NCBI GenBank assembly: GCA_963712955.1
Contig: CAVQKF010000009.1
Coordinates: 1-64,000 of the forward strand
Source of the DNA: DATFVJ01 sp963712955
Lineage (GTDB): Bacteria; Actinomycetota; Actinomycetes; Streptosporangiales; Streptosporangiaceae
Length of the DNA stretch: 64,000 bases
Reading direction: 5' to 3'
Part shown: piece after piece, positions 1 through 8,177 of the stretch
How the letters are laid out: each line of letters begins with the position of its first letter
How positions within the stretch are numbered: position 1 is the first letter of the stretch
Program-made: the position numbers and the translations under genes
The notes under the pieces: model-generated
Seen by the model: the letters and a program-made list of their open reading frames with translations, nothing else
Told to the model about the DNA's origin: nothing
The model's database searches: none

Positions 1-99
1 GATGGATCTGCGGAATGAGACCGAAGCGGAGCGCGAAGACGCAACCTTGCTGAGCTGCTCCAGAGCTGCGCTGCGTTCGGGGTAGTCGGCTCGCAGTTC

Positions 100-382
100 C
101 TTTGCGGCGGTCTACGGGGGCGCGCGGGAAGCCGGGGATCTCGTCGGCGCAGCTGGCGATGGTGACGGTGCTGCAGTTCACCGGGAACCTGACGGCCGGC
201 AGGCGGCGGATGCGGTGCGGGGCCGGCTGGACTGGAAGTACTGTCTGGGCCTGGCCCTGGAGGATGAGGGCTTCGACTTCAGCGTGCTGAGCGGGTTCCG
301 GGTCAGGCTGGTGGCGGGAAGCCGGGAGCTGACGATCCTGGACCTGGTGTTGTCCGAGATATCCCCGGGTGGTTTGTGGTAG
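100..382 (+). pseudogene. IS1182-like transposase, N-terminal fragment
   Basis: The translation reads as the N-terminal domain of an IS1182/IS5-type transposase: a QLAMVTVLQF stretch, then, after a one-base frame change near 205, AADAVRGRLDWKYCLGLAL and FDFSVLSGFR. These are typical of the DUF772 region that precedes the DDE catalytic domain. The catalytic domain is absent: the frame ends at TAG (380-382) after unrelated residues. It is a truncated, frameshifted relic at the edge of the window. Family assignment is by motif recognition only. Confidence 0.6.
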
Positions 383-686
383 GCCCCGGTGGGTGCTGAT
401 TGAGGATGAGATCGCTGCCCGGTTCGTAAGGATTCGCCCGTATCTGGACGAGCGGCAGCGGCGGCTGTGGCTGGGCGTGGAGGCGCAGGCGCTGGGTGCC
501 GGGGGTGTGGCGGTGGTCGCCCGGGCCACGAGCGCAGATGTTAAGACGGTGCGCCGGGGCAGGAGCGAGCTTGAGGCCGGGGCCGAGCCGGATGGGCGGG
601 TGCGTGGCCCGGGGGGCGGGCGGCCTTCGGTGGTGGACACCGACACGCAGCTGCTGCCCGCCCTGTATGGCAGCCGTACTTCGTGA
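369..686 (+). pseudogene. ISAzo13-like transposase, N-terminal fragment
   Basis: Reads EIAARFVRIRPYLDERQRRL, then EAQALGAGGVAVVARAT and a GRVRGPGGGRP tail, which is the start of ISAzo13-family transposases (helix-turn-helix region before the DDE domain). The family protein is about 400 residues; only about 90 matching residues are present before the reading frame leaves the homology near 650. It directly follows the IS1182-like relic, so two unrelated IS ends have been joined here. Confidence 0.6.
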
Positions 687-1007
687 CCTGTCGCTGCAGC
701 CGGTGAGCTCTGACGGTCCGATGACCCGGATCTGGCAGATTACGGCCTGTTGATCATGGGATGAGGGCGCCGCTTCGTGATCATCGCCTTGTGACAGATC
801 CCGATCTTGGGCATTCACATCACACAGCTCGTGCGCAGATCGGCTACCTTCACGAGAGCCGCACCCAACGACGTCAGCGGGGGGGACCTTGCGGGCACCT
901 TGAGTTTCATCTATTCGCGGGGCGTCACGTCAGTGATATGGGATCTTTTGGAGCACAGCCCGGGTTGCCGGACAGCGCCATGTACGCGATGGGCTGAGTG
1001 CTATCTG
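687..1007. other. non-coding stretch, no gene recognised
   Basis: About 320 bases between IS relics and the HAD hydrolase gene. No frame on either strand gave recognisable protein, and no convincing terminator, promoter or RNA gene was seen. It is probably IS-end debris. Confidence 0.4.
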
Positions 1008-2018
1008 TCAGCACTTTGGCGCTGATGCCCCGATGATGCTGCCGGAGAAGGAGGCAAGCAGCTCATCGGGGCCGGAATAGATCTGCACAGCACCCGCGGC
1101 GATGAGTTCGTCGCGGCCGATCCCGCCGCTCAGCAATCCGATGCACCGCACTCCGGCCTTCTGGCAGGCTTGCACATCCCAGACCGTGTCGCCGACGAAA
1201 ATAGCCTCGCCGGGACACACGCCGGCCTTCTCCAAGGCGACCTGGACAATGTCCGGTGCAGGTTTGCTGTTATGGACGTCAGCGGAGGAGGTCGCCGCGT
1301 CGATCGTGTCCTCGGCGTCCAGCACCGCGCGAAGAGCGTTGAACTCGCGTTCGTCGGCGGAGCTGGCAAGCACCACCCGCAACCCGCGGCTCTTGCAGGC
1401 GCGCAGCAACTCGGCCGCGCCCCGCAGTGGCCTCAGCCGCGACCAGTACGTCGCATACAGCGCGCCGTGCGCGGCGCGCACGTCCTTGTCGGCGTCTTGG
1501 TCCCTGTCGCCTGGAAGCACTTGATCGAGAAGCTGGTCCGAGCCCATCCCGATGACCCGGTGAATATCCGCCATCGCCACCTCGTACCCGGCCTGGCCGA
1601 ACGCCTCCCACCAAGTCACGGCATGAAGATAGTTGCTGTCAACGAGTGTGCCGTCCACATCGAACAGCACTGCCGTCACCGATTCGGCGCCATCGGACGG
1701 GGGGTTCGCTTCCAACAGCGCACTTGCCCCGGCAGGGTGGGTGCTGACATCATCACATCGCTCCTGAAGCCGGTGCAGCGACTCACTGTCGCCGAGCGGA
1801 AAGGCCGCCTTCAAGCGCGCGCTTTCCTGCACTTCTGGAAGGTCCAGCACAGCGTCGACCAGGCGTGCGCGGCTACCAGGAGTGATGTGTCCGGCCTCGG
1901 CGCGCAGCGACGCCCGAGCGGTTGGTTCGGATCCTTGTGAGGTAGTCACCTCGGCTGCGGCGACGGCGCGGTCACCGTCGTTGACCTCAACGTGCTGATG
2001 CAGATCATGCTCGGCCAT
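1008..2018 (-). CDS. HAD family hydrolase with N-terminal extension
   Basis: A 336-residue protein. The C-terminal 220 residues are a haloacid dehalogenase-type phosphatase (subfamily IA): motif I DVDGTLVDS at about 120-128 supplies the nucleophile Asp and the acid/base Asp, motif II is the VVLASSADE strand near 213, the motif III Lys lies in NSKPAPD, and motif IV is FVGDTVWD. Family members hydrolyse small phosphate esters in the cytoplasm; the substrate cannot be told. The first 110 residues are not HAD and resemble a DUF2795-like helical region only loosely. The ATG at 2018 has a strong GGAGGAGG ribosome site 6 bases upstream. It is flanked by IS and stress-gene debris and looks intact. 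Confidence 0.85.
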   Translation of the reverse strand: MAEHDLHQHVEVNDGDRAVAAAEVTTSQGSEPTARASLRAEAGHITPGSRARLVDAVLDLPEVQESARLKAAFPLGDSESLHRLQERCDDVSTHPAGASALLEANPPSDGAESVTAVLFDVDGTLVDSNYLHAVTWWEAFGQAGYEVAMADIHRVIGMGSDQLLDQVLPGDRDQDADKDVRAAHGALYATYWSRLRPLRGAAELLRACKSRGLRVVLASSADEREFNALRAVLDAEDTIDAATSSADVHNSKPAPDIVQVALEKAGVCPGEAIFVGDTVWDVQACQKAGVRCIGLLSGGIGRDELIAAGAVQIYSGPDELLASFSGSIIGASAPKC

Positions 2019-2279
2019 GCGATGCCTCCTCCGGCGGATTGGTGGCGCGAGCGCGAGCGGAGTGACGCCATCTCCCTATGAGAGACGGTTCACACTACAC
2101 ACACACAAAAATTGTCGGGAGCTGTACTGTCTGAGGGCGAGCCTCGACCCGCCGACTCAGACTCGGGGCCTACCCTCCGTCCCGACGGCAAAACCGCGCG
2201 AGCACGTCCGGGTCCTCACCCAAACTAACGGAGCATCGGCAATGCCGGACCGGTGGCTGGCAGGTGCCGCCTGCCAGTA

Positions 2280-2556
2280 GATGACCCGGGACACCGACGT
2301 GCCGGGATGACGCACGATGTCGTTCCGCGAGGCGCCGAGCCCGAGACAATATTCACGAAATCCTTCGCCGCATACGAGCGTCGCCAGCACGAGCGGGAAC
2401 GCCCACAGTCTTTTGGCCGCGAACTTTCGGTCGACCGAGACATCGTAGCCACGTCAAGCCCGGTTTCCAGGACGGTCATGCTGCCCGAGGCGCTCCACAA
2501 GGCCACCACTACGCCGATGACCAGGGCCTGGGCTGTGAGCGACCCCGCGATGATCG
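2280..2556 (-). pseudogene. YihY/BrkB family membrane protein, fragment
   Basis: Across two frames the minus strand reads ALVIGVVVALWSASGSM, ETGLDVA, then VDRKFAAKRLWAFPLVLATL. This is the interior of YihY/virulence factor BrkB inner-membrane proteins (usual length about 300 residues or more). A frame change lies near 2440 and both ends are missing. In actinomycetes such proteins often sit among stress genes, matching the DUF3618 copy next door. Function, probably an integral membrane protein of unknown role, is lost here. Confidence 0.6.
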
Positions 2557-2652
2557 GTTTGTCGCAGAGTGGACGGCTTGACTGAATAGCTCAGATCCGG
2601 GTGGACGCCGAGCGCAACCATCACACGAGTTGACGAAGTGCGCGTTAGGCGT

Positions 2653-2693
2653 GGCGGGCCCGGCCGGCCGGTCATCAGCTGGCCGGGCCCGCC
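2653..2693 (-). terminator. hairpin terminator after DUF3618 relic
   Basis: Perfect 13-base inverted repeat GGCGGGCCCGGCC (2653-2665) / GGCCGGGCCCGCC (2681-2693) with a 15-base loop, just downstream of the minus-strand stop at 2699. There is no U tract, as is usual for actinomycete hairpin terminators. A slightly degraded copy sits at 21698-21738 behind the intact DUF3618 gene. Confidence 0.6.
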
Positions 2694-2698
2694 CGCGG

Positions 2699-3042
2699 CT
2701 AGCTGCCGGAGGACCTGGTCTGGTCGGTCAGCATGTTCTTGGCCTGCTGCGTCCGGCCCGCGACGTGACCCGCTGCCGACTGGGTCTCCTCGGTCACCGT
2801 CGACGCGGCACCAGACGCAGCGCTCTTCACCGAGTCGGCGGCCTGTCTCAGCGGCTCACCAAGCTGCTTTTTCGCGTGCTGGGCAGCCTCACCGAGTTGG
2901 TCGGCGACCGGGCGGGCTTGCCCGGCCGCAGCGTCCTTGACCCGTGTGGCCACCTGCTGCCCGCCGATGCCGGGGGAGCAGGGACGATACGAGCCATCCT
3001 GCGCCGAATGCGATGACACCCGCGGCGAGCGGGTTTCCCCCG
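2699..3042 (-). pseudogene. DUF3618 protein, truncated second copy
   Basis: Near-identical to the C-terminal half of the intact DUF3618 gene at 21744-22394: the NPLAAGVIAFGAGWLVSSLL membrane helix followed by QVATRVKDAAAGQARPVADQ and the Ala/Gln-rich amphipathic tail. Compared with that copy, a base is missing around 2965-2985 (CTGCCCGCC versus CTGCTCCGCC), so helix and tail are in different frames. The first 120 residues are replaced by a transposase-type helix-turn-helix fragment. It belongs to a repeated block of about 480 bases (2545-3030 and 21590-22080). Confidence 0.75.
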
Positions 3043-3054
3043 GCGCGTCGGCGC

Positions 3055-3405
3055 CGTGCGGCTATGCGCCCGCCCCGCCGGCGGGGCGGGCCGGGACGCG
3101 CCCCAGCGCGATGCGGACGGTAAAAGTTGACAGCCCGCACTCTGCGGCGATGGCGGCCAGGCGCATGCTCCCGGCATCCAGCTCCCTGATCCGCTCCGCC
3201 AGCTCCGCCAGGAGCTCCCACGCCCCCGCGGGCCCTTACGCGCCGGGACCAGGCCAGGCAACCCCGTTCTCGCGTAGCGCCCGGTCCCACCGCCACACCG
3301 TCACTGGGTCCGTTCCGAACGCGGCGGCGACCTCGCCCAACAATGCATCTGCTGTCCCTGCTGCTCCGGCAGATATCCCTCGCGCGGGTCAGGTGGTGGC
3401 AACAT
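3055..3405 (-). pseudogene. transposase helix-turn-helix fragment
   Basis: The minus strand reads ALLGEVAAAFGTDPVTVWRW, a stop at 3237, then WELLAELAERIRELDAGSMR and IAAECGLSTFTVRIALGRVP. Two helix-turn-helix units of this type form the N-terminus of many IS transposases that start with PPPDPREG-like leaders. No DDE domain follows; instead the frame runs into the DUF3618 relic. It is a remnant that replaced the 5' half of that gene. The exact IS family is not certain. Confidence 0.45.
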
Positions 3406-3504
3406 CGCTCTTCCTTTCTGCTGGTCGCCCTTCCGGCCATGGCTGCTGCCCGCCCGCCGCATATGTGTCGCCACGGCGGCCGGGGCCAGCCTGGCGGTGC
3501 GCCC

Positions 3505-3761
3505 TCAGTGGTTGCGCAGCGCGTCGATCAGCTGCGCCTTGCTCATCGAGGAACGGCCCCCGATTCCGATCTCCCTGGCCCGCTTGAACAGAATCCTGCT
3601 CGCTCCAGTCGGCATAGGACGGCTCTTGCTACCGCAGCGCCGACCTCGCGCCGCGAGCTGCCCGCCGCCGCGTTCGCGATCCGCGCCGACTTTTCCTTGC
3701 TCTCCCCCTGCTCACGGAGTCTCTCGTATGTCTTCTCGTCCTTGATCAGTGCTCCGGGCAT
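3505..3761 (-). pseudogene. DUF7218 / Rho-N-like small protein, copy 1
   Basis: Starts MPGALIKDEKTYERLREQGE with a good GGGAG ribosome site, as in the roughly 85-residue actinomycete family with a C-terminal Rho-N-like SAP fold. The rest is present but in two other frames: SYADWSEQD near 3615 and then LFKRAREIG, GRSSMSKAQLIDALRNH ending at TGA 3505-3507. Two small indels therefore separate the pieces. A SigB-type promoter candidate lies upstream (3812-3836). A second copy of the first 50 residues is at 35460-35609. Confidence 0.65.
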
Positions 3762-3811
3762 CGCGGCGGCTCCCTTTCCTGGCCGACCGGGCGGTCTGCT
3801 GAAATCTCCGG

Positions 3812-3836
3812 TTACCAGGTCACATCGGCCACAAGC
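3812..3836 (-). promoter_or_regulatory. SigB-type promoter for DUF7218
   Basis: On the minus strand GCTT, a 15-base spacer, then TGGTAA. The Streptomyces SigB-type consensus is roughly GTTT-N14-16-GGGTAT. It lies about 50 bases upstream of the DUF7218 start and diverges from the sigma-gene promoter. Identified by eye. Confidence 0.4.
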
Positions 3837-3918
3837 AGCCGCTGAGCAGGCGCAGGCCGATCCAGGCCCGGAGCGCGGGCGCTGGCCGCGGCGCCGCAGA
3901 CAACTCTTGACGAAACGT

Positions 3919-3943
3919 GTTTAGGCCCCGGATTGCTTGGTAC
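3919..3943 (+). promoter_or_regulatory. SigB-type promoter of the sigma gene
   Basis: GTTT (3919-3922), 15 bases, TGGTAC (3938-3943). It is close to the SigB-type consensus and 38 bases upstream of the ATG, which suggests the sigma factor drives its own transcription. An identical copy lies at 35767-35791. Confidence 0.5.
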
Positions 3944-3981
3944 GCCAGCAGGGCCCGCCAGGAATGCAACAAGGAGTACCG

Positions 3982-4908
3982 ATGGCAGATGACGCAGCGC
4001 TCGATGCCGCAACCGAAGTGGTTTCCGCACCGGACGTCGGCGAGCCGAGCCCCCCGCTCGACGACGCCTTCGCGGAGGCCGCCCGTGTGGCCATGGCACA
4101 GGCGGGCGACGTCCGCCTCGGGTCCCTCCCTGCCACCGGCACGTGGAACCAGCGTGACGTGCGGGACCTGAGTGACCGGCTGCTGATGAAGCTGTGGGAC
4201 CTCGCTCCGGGCAGCGCAGAACACGGCAAACTGCGCTGGTGCCTCATACAGCTCAACATGCCGCTGGTCCGCAGCACCGCACGCAGGTACCGCTACCGCA
4301 GCGAGCCGATGGAGGACATCCTTCAGGTCGGCACGATCGGCCTGATCAAGGCGATCGACCGGTTCGACCCCGGGCGCGGCAGCTTCGCGGCGTTCGCCAT
4401 CCCCACCATTGCCGGGGAGATCAAGCGCTTCTTCCGCGACACCTCATGGTGGGTGCGCGTGCCGCGGCGGCTCCGCGACAGGAGGCTGGAACTCGTCCGC
4501 ACCACCGACGAGCTGACCCAGTGGCTCGGCCGCGCGCCCACCACCGCCGAGCTCGCGGATCACCTCCGGCTTGACGAAGAACAGGTAAACGAGGGCCTGG
4601 ACGCCTGCACCGCCTACCGCAGCTCCTCTCTCGACGCCGCGCAGTTCGGTGCCGAGGAGACGGCGACCCTCGGTGACCTGCTCGGCGCCGAGGATTCCGG
4701 TCTGGACCTGGTCGAGTACCGGCAGGACCTGGAGCCGGCCCTGAGCGAGCTACCCGCCCGCGAACGCGAGATCGTGCTGCTGCGCTTTTACGGCAACATG
4801 ACCCAGGCGCAGATAGGCGAGCTGGTCGGGTGCTCCCAGATGCACGTATCCCGGTTGCTCAGCCAGTCGCTTGAACAGCTCAGGGCCCGTCTGGAACCGG
4901 CACAGTAA
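3982..4908 (+). CDS. RNA polymerase sigma factor, SigB/SigF/SigG subfamily
   Basis: A 308-residue group 3 sigma-70 factor. Region 2 holds the core-binding and -10 recognition segment (DILQVGTIGLIKAIDRFDPG, then FAAFAIPTIAGEIKRFFRD), region 3 includes WVRVPRRLRDRRLELVRTTD, and region 4 ends in the helix-turn-helix MTQAQIGELVGCSQMHVSRL. In streptomycetes such factors direct stress and development genes and are held by RsbW-like anti-sigma kinases; no such kinase is adjacent here. The ATG at 3982 is chosen over an upstream GTG at 3937 because AAGGAG sits 6 bases before it. It is the intact member of a duplicated pair; the copy at 35830 is frameshifted in region 4. Confidence 0.9.
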   Translation: MADDAALDAATEVVSAPDVGEPSPPLDDAFAEAARVAMAQAGDVRLGSLPATGTWNQRDVRDLSDRLLMKLWDLAPGSAEHGKLRWCLIQLNMPLVRSTARRYRYRSEPMEDILQVGTIGLIKAIDRFDPGRGSFAAFAIPTIAGEIKRFFRDTSWWVRVPRRLRDRRLELVRTTDELTQWLGRAPTTAELADHLRLDEEQVNEGLDACTAYRSSSLDAAQFGAEETATLGDLLGAEDSGLDLVEYRQDLEPALSELPAREREIVLLRFYGNMTQAQIGELVGCSQMHVSRLLSQSLEQLRARLEPAQ

Positions 4909-4984
4909 GGCGACATCGCCGGCCGGGGCCGCGCTCCCGGGCGTAATCCTGGGACAGCGTACCCAGCCGGGTACGGCCCCGGTG

Positions 4985-5100
4985 CCAGGCGCGACCTGAC
5001 CGTGCCGATCGGGGTTCCCATGTCCTCGGCGATCTCCTTGTAGCAGAAGCCCACGACGTCAGCCAGATAGAACCGGGCCAGATCCCACGGATCAGCGCTG
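4985..5100 (-). pseudogene. ECF sigma factor, C-terminal (region 4) fragment
   Basis: The minus strand reads FYLADVVGFCYKEIAEDMGT then PIGTVRSRL, the region 4 helix-turn-helix of a SigR-like ECF factor. Upstream residues (NSADPWDLAR) do not belong, and the N-terminal half of the same gene type lies next to it on the opposite strand (5119-5376). In copy 2 (36850-37365) both halves are on the minus strand in normal order, so an inversion has separated them here. Confidence 0.65.
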
Positions 5101-5118
5101 TTCAGGACAATCTCGCGG

Positions 5119-5376
5119 ATGCATCCCGATGCGCGCTTTGTGGATGAGGTGCTGCCATTCACAGGTCAGCTCTATTCTGCCGCTCTGCCGCTCTGCCGCT
5201 CTGCCGCTCTGCCGCTCTGCCGCTCTGCCGCGCTGCGCATGACGCGCAATCGCTCGGACGCCGAGGACCTGGTGCAGGAGACCTTCGCCAGGGCTTACGC
5301 CGGGTCCCACCGGTTCAAGCAAGGGACGCATCTGCGCGCGTGGCTATACCAGATCCTGACGAACACGTTCTTGCGG
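5119..5376 (+). pseudogene. ECF sigma factor, N-terminal (region 2) fragment with octamer expansion
   Basis: Reads MHPDARFVDEVLPFTGQLYS, a low-complexity insert, then MTRNRSDAEDLVQETFARAY and HLRAWLYQILTNTF: region 1.2-2 of a SigR-like ECF sigma factor, which should be about 200 residues. Homology stops at about 5376, where the sequence switches to unrelated DNA. Relative to copy 2 the coding region contains an extra 48 bases made of six 8-base repeats, which add 16 residues and keep the frame. Region 4 is inverted next door, so no working sigma factor is made. Confidence 0.7.
5177..5232 (+). repeat. seven-copy 8-base tandem repeat (CTGCCGCT)
   Basis: Six perfect units CTGCCGCT and one CTGCCGCG from 5177 to 5232, inside the ECF sigma fragment. 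The homologous position in copy 2 (about 37275) has only one unit. Because 8 is not a multiple of 3, a gain or loss of single units would shift the frame; the present six-unit difference (48 bases) does not. Confidence 0.9.
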
Positions 5377-5687
5377 ACCGGTCCTTCTGACCCTGCCGTA
5401 GCCTGTCCGGTCTCTGGCCACCGTCATTGGGCGCGTTGGCACCTGACTACCCGCTATCCAGGTGCTAACCCGGCTGCGCGAGGGGCGACGTGGGGCCCGC
5501 GAACCGGGCCGCAGCCGTTCGCCATCGAGGCCGCCCTCGCCCGCCGACACCTGTGGGAACGCGGGATGGCCCTGTCCGGACTGTCGTCGTCGTCGTGGGT
5601 GGCGGGCAGCCATTGCGAGCTGGTGGCGTTCGGGCATTCCCGCGACGTGCTGGTGGGCGCGGACCACGGTCGTCCCGCGCTGCCCGT
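5377..5687. other. no gene recognised
   Basis: About 310 bases between the ECF fragment and an IS5 relic. Several frames are open, as expected for GC-rich DNA, but none gave a recognisable family. It is probably rearrangement debris. Confidence 0.4.
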
Positions 5688-5855
5688 TCAGTCGGCGCCC
5701 TCAACCTCATGACGTCCGGCCCGCAGCCGGTCCAGGACCTTCTCAATCCCGTCGAGCGACCAGCGACGATGGCGCCCAAGAACAGTCTCCCAGTTCCCGT
5801 ACGCTGGCGGCAGGTCACGCCACGGCTGGCACCCGTCGGGTACGGAGGACCGTGC
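5688..5855 (-). pseudogene. IS5-family transposase fragment
   Basis: Reads GCQPWRDLPPAYGNWETVLG then RHRRWSLDG and KVLDRLRAG, the conserved CxWRDLP...W.TV..R.RRW region near the N-terminus of IS5-family transposases. The DDE domain is missing and the frame closes at 5688. This is a short relic. Confidence 0.6.
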
Positions 5856-5978
5856 CTGTTCGAGGGCTGGCTGTGGTCCGTGACAGCGCTTACTCGACCG
5901 CAAGACTGCCACGATACGCAGCCGTTCGGGATCCTTCTCGTTCACTTGGCAGCCGCATCGTGGGAAGGACTGGACGGA

Positions 5979-6347
5979 TCAGTCCCGGTCCCACGGCGCG
6001 GTCTCGTTCATCTTCGCGTAATACTTCGCGAGGTGGCTCCTGACCCGCTCGATGTCGCCACTGGGCAGGTCGGCCCCCCCGCGCGCGCCCTGCATCACTG
6101 CGGCTGCGGCCATCACGCCACGCGGGACCGCGATGAGCTTTCCGCCCACAACATCGGCGATGAGCAGCTTGTAGGCGGTGAATTTCTCCTTGTTCTCCTT
6201 GTCGTACCACAGGTGGGCGTTCCGGTATTTCTCGTTCGGCTCGTCCTCGGCTCCCGCCCACCGTCGCACGCGTTTGTCTGCGGCTGCTCCGTCCCATTCC
6301 CGCTCGCGATCGGCAAGCGGAAGATCTTGGAAAGACGTGACGGACAT
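5979..6347 (-). CDS. conserved hypothetical protein (122 aa)
   Basis: Starts MSVTSFQDLPLADREREWDG with a GAGGAGG ribosome site 9 bases upstream of the ATG at 6347, so a longer upstream start is rejected. It is acidic and soluble, with no membrane segment; it contains VRRWAGAEDEPNEKYRNAHL, LLIADVVGGKLIAVPRGVMA and a Lys/Tyr-rich end. Similar stretches occur in actinobacterial and phage-associated proteins, for example beside prohead proteases, but no enzyme motif is visible. Neighbours are IS and UspA scraps. Function unknown. Confidence 0.7.
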   Translation of the reverse strand: MSVTSFQDLPLADREREWDGAAADKRVRRWAGAEDEPNEKYRNAHLWYDKENKEKFTAYKLLIADVVGGKLIAVPRGVMAAAAVMQGARGGADLPSGDIERVRSHLAKYYAKMNETAPWDRD

Positions 6348-6461
6348 AACATCTGCCTCCTCGCTCAATGCTTGGTGGGTGTGCCGCGGCCCCACCTGGC
6401 ACAGCCCTTGGTTCTACCCATCCCGCGGCAGCGCTCACCTCATGACGGTCGAGTAGCGCGC

Positions 6462-6548
6462 ATGGGTCAGCCCGCACAGGTGCTCACCGAGGAGGCTCGC
6501 GGCGCCGACTTGCTGGTGGTCGGCTCGCGGGGACACGGCGGCTTCGCT
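6462..6548 (+). pseudogene. universal stress protein (UspA) C-terminal scrap
   Basis: Reads LTEEARGADLLVVGSRGHGG, the adenine-nucleotide loop (GxxGHGG) region of UspA-type stress proteins. The domain is about 140 residues; only about 29 remain, cut off at about 6548 where an integrase gene fragment begins. It is one more disrupted stress gene in this region. Confidence 0.6.
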
Positions 6549-6782
6549 GCGCCGTGAGCTCCTCGACCGCATCCTGATCCTCGGCGAGCGGCATCTGCGC
6601 GGCGTCCTGGCCGAAAACCAGGCGCACTACAACACGGCCAGGCCGCACCAGAGCATCGCCCAGCGCGTCCCCGACGGCGAACTCGACGCTCCCCGCGTCA
6701 CCGTCACCGACTTCGACGGCGAACGGATCCGCCGACAACCCGCCCCGGGCGGCCTGACCCTGACCCGAAAATGGAGATCAGC
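6549..6782 (+). pseudogene. integrase-core transposase, C-terminal fragment
   Basis: Reads RRELLDRILILGERHLRGVL then HYNTARPHQSIAQRVPD, the last part of an rve-type (IS3/IS481-like) integrase core including the NxxRPHxxL motif. The DDE residues lie upstream and are missing. It is fused directly to the UspA scrap. The gene end coincides with the repeated 22-mer at 6761-6804, probably the IS terminus. Confidence 0.65.
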
Positions 6783-6804
6783 TGACCCGAAAATGGAGAT
6801 CAGC
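6761..6804 (+). repeat. tandem 22-base repeat at IS end
   Basis: TGACCCGAAAATGGAGATCAGC occurs twice back to back (6761-6782 and 6783-6804). Its position at the 3' end of an integrase fragment suggests IS-end duplication. Confidence 0.7.
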
Positions 6805-6866
6805 TGGGCGCGCGGCAGCGGACCCTGGCCATCGGGGCTGGTCAGGGTCTGTGAGCGCGGTATGGG

Positions 6867-8177
6867 TCAGGCGGCCTGGGTGTTCCCTGGTCCGCCCGGT
6901 TCGGGTTCGGGGATGCGGCAGAGGGTGACTTCGAAGCCGAGGGCGCCGAGCTTGCCGACGTGGTGGGCGATCTGCCGGCGGGTGCTGGCCTGGCGGTCGT
7001 AGTAGTCCGGGCCGAGGTCCTCATACCGCATGCCGGGGGTGGACAGCAGGGCGTGGTAGACCTTCAGCTGGGTGTTGCCGAGCGCGACCTGGGCTTTGGG
7101 TTTGCCGCGGCGGCGGGCCAGCCGCCGGTAGCGGGCGCCCTCGCGGGTCTGGGTGCGGCCGGCCGCGACGGCGGTCTCGCCGAGCAGGCCGGCCAGGTAC
7201 CGGTTGCCCTTCTTGGACTTGGTTTTCCCCTTGCGTTTGCCGGAGGAGTTGTCCAGCGGGGTGCGCCCGGCCCAGGAGGCCAGGTGGGCGCCGGTGGGGA
7301 AGCGGGTCATGTCGGCGCCGGTCTCGGCGATGGCGTCCTGGGCCGAGCGGCGGCCCCAGCCGGGCATGGACTCGGCCTGCTGGAGCTGTTCCTCGTACGG
7401 GGCCAGCAGCCGCTCGATCACCGTCGGTCAGCCCGTCGATCTTGGCGTTGAGCTGGTCGATGCGGGCGAGCATGGTGGCCAGCAGGGCGGCGTGCTCGGC
7501 GGTGAAGAACTCCGCGCCCTCCAGGGCTTCTTCCAGTTCGGCGATCTTGCGGCGGGCCCGGGTGCGGGCCAGCTGGGCCAGCACCTTCGGGGTTGCGCTG
7601 GCCGGCGATGAGGTGGTCCATGATGTCCCGGCCGGTCACCCCGTGCAGGTCGGTGACACACCGACGAGAGCTTGATCGCCGCCGATTCCAGCAGCTTCTC
7701 CGCGCGCTGCTTCTCCCGGGTCCGCTCGGCGGTCAGGTCCCGCCGGTAACGGGTGTGCAGCCGGATCACCCGGAACTCCGGGGTGGCCACGAAGCAGCCG
7801 GTGACCGCGCCGCGCTCGAAGCACGCCGCCAGCCACCGCGAGTCGCCCGGGTCGCGCTTGGGGCGGCCCGGCAGGTGCTTGACCTGCTTCGCGTCGGCGA
7901 GCACGCAGCCGAACCCCTCGGCCTCCAGCCGGTAGAACGGCCCCTTCCAGTAGTCGCCGGTGGCCTCCATCACCACCGCCGGCGCCTGCCAGCAGCGCAG
8001 CCAGTCCGCCAGCGCCAGCACCTCCCGCTTCGTCGTGCCGAAGCTGCGGGTCTCGGCCGCCCGCCGCGCCGGGTCCTTATCCGACGGCACCCGGATCGTC
8101 GCGACCATCCCGGCCTTGCCGATGTCGATGCCGCACACCCGGTCCCGGTACAGCGGCTCGTCGGTCACCTCTTCCAC
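6867..8177 (-). pseudogene. IS110-family transposase, frameshifted
   Basis: A near full-length DEDD recombinase in three frames. The N-terminal RuvC-like part (GIDIGKAGMVATI, ATGDYWKGPFYRLE, ADAKQVKHLPGRPKRDPGDS) runs from 8177 to about 7660. The middle (HLIAGQRNP, LARTRARRKIAELEEALEGA) is in a second frame. The C-terminal Transposase_20 part (MPGWGRRSAQDAIAETGADM, GNRYLAGLLGETAVAAGRTQ) is in a third, from about 7425 to 6867. IS110 elements move by a DEDD/serine mechanism guided by a bridge RNA. The indels near 7660 and 7425 make this copy dead unless they are sequencing errors. Confidence 0.85.

Larger units (their letters stand above)
3629..5070. repeat. sigma-factor block, copy 1 of a 1.44-kb direct repeat
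   Basis: From CTACCGCAGCGCC at 3629 to AGCCAGATAG at about 5070 this segment matches 35477 to about 36935 almost base for base at a fixed offset of 31,848. It covers the DUF7218 start, two divergent promoters, the whole sigma gene and the 3' end of an ECF sigma gene. Differences seen are a few substitutions, a one-base deletion in the sigma gene of copy 2, and a 16-base local duplication near 36900. Confidence 0.85.

Noticed and set aside
303..818. 171-codon open frame on the minus strand
   Set aside because: Low-complexity Pro/Arg sequence opposite two recognisable transposase fragments; no family.
1170..1940. 256-codon open frame on the plus strand
   Set aside because: Fully antisense to the HAD hydrolase, whose motifs and ribosome site are clear.
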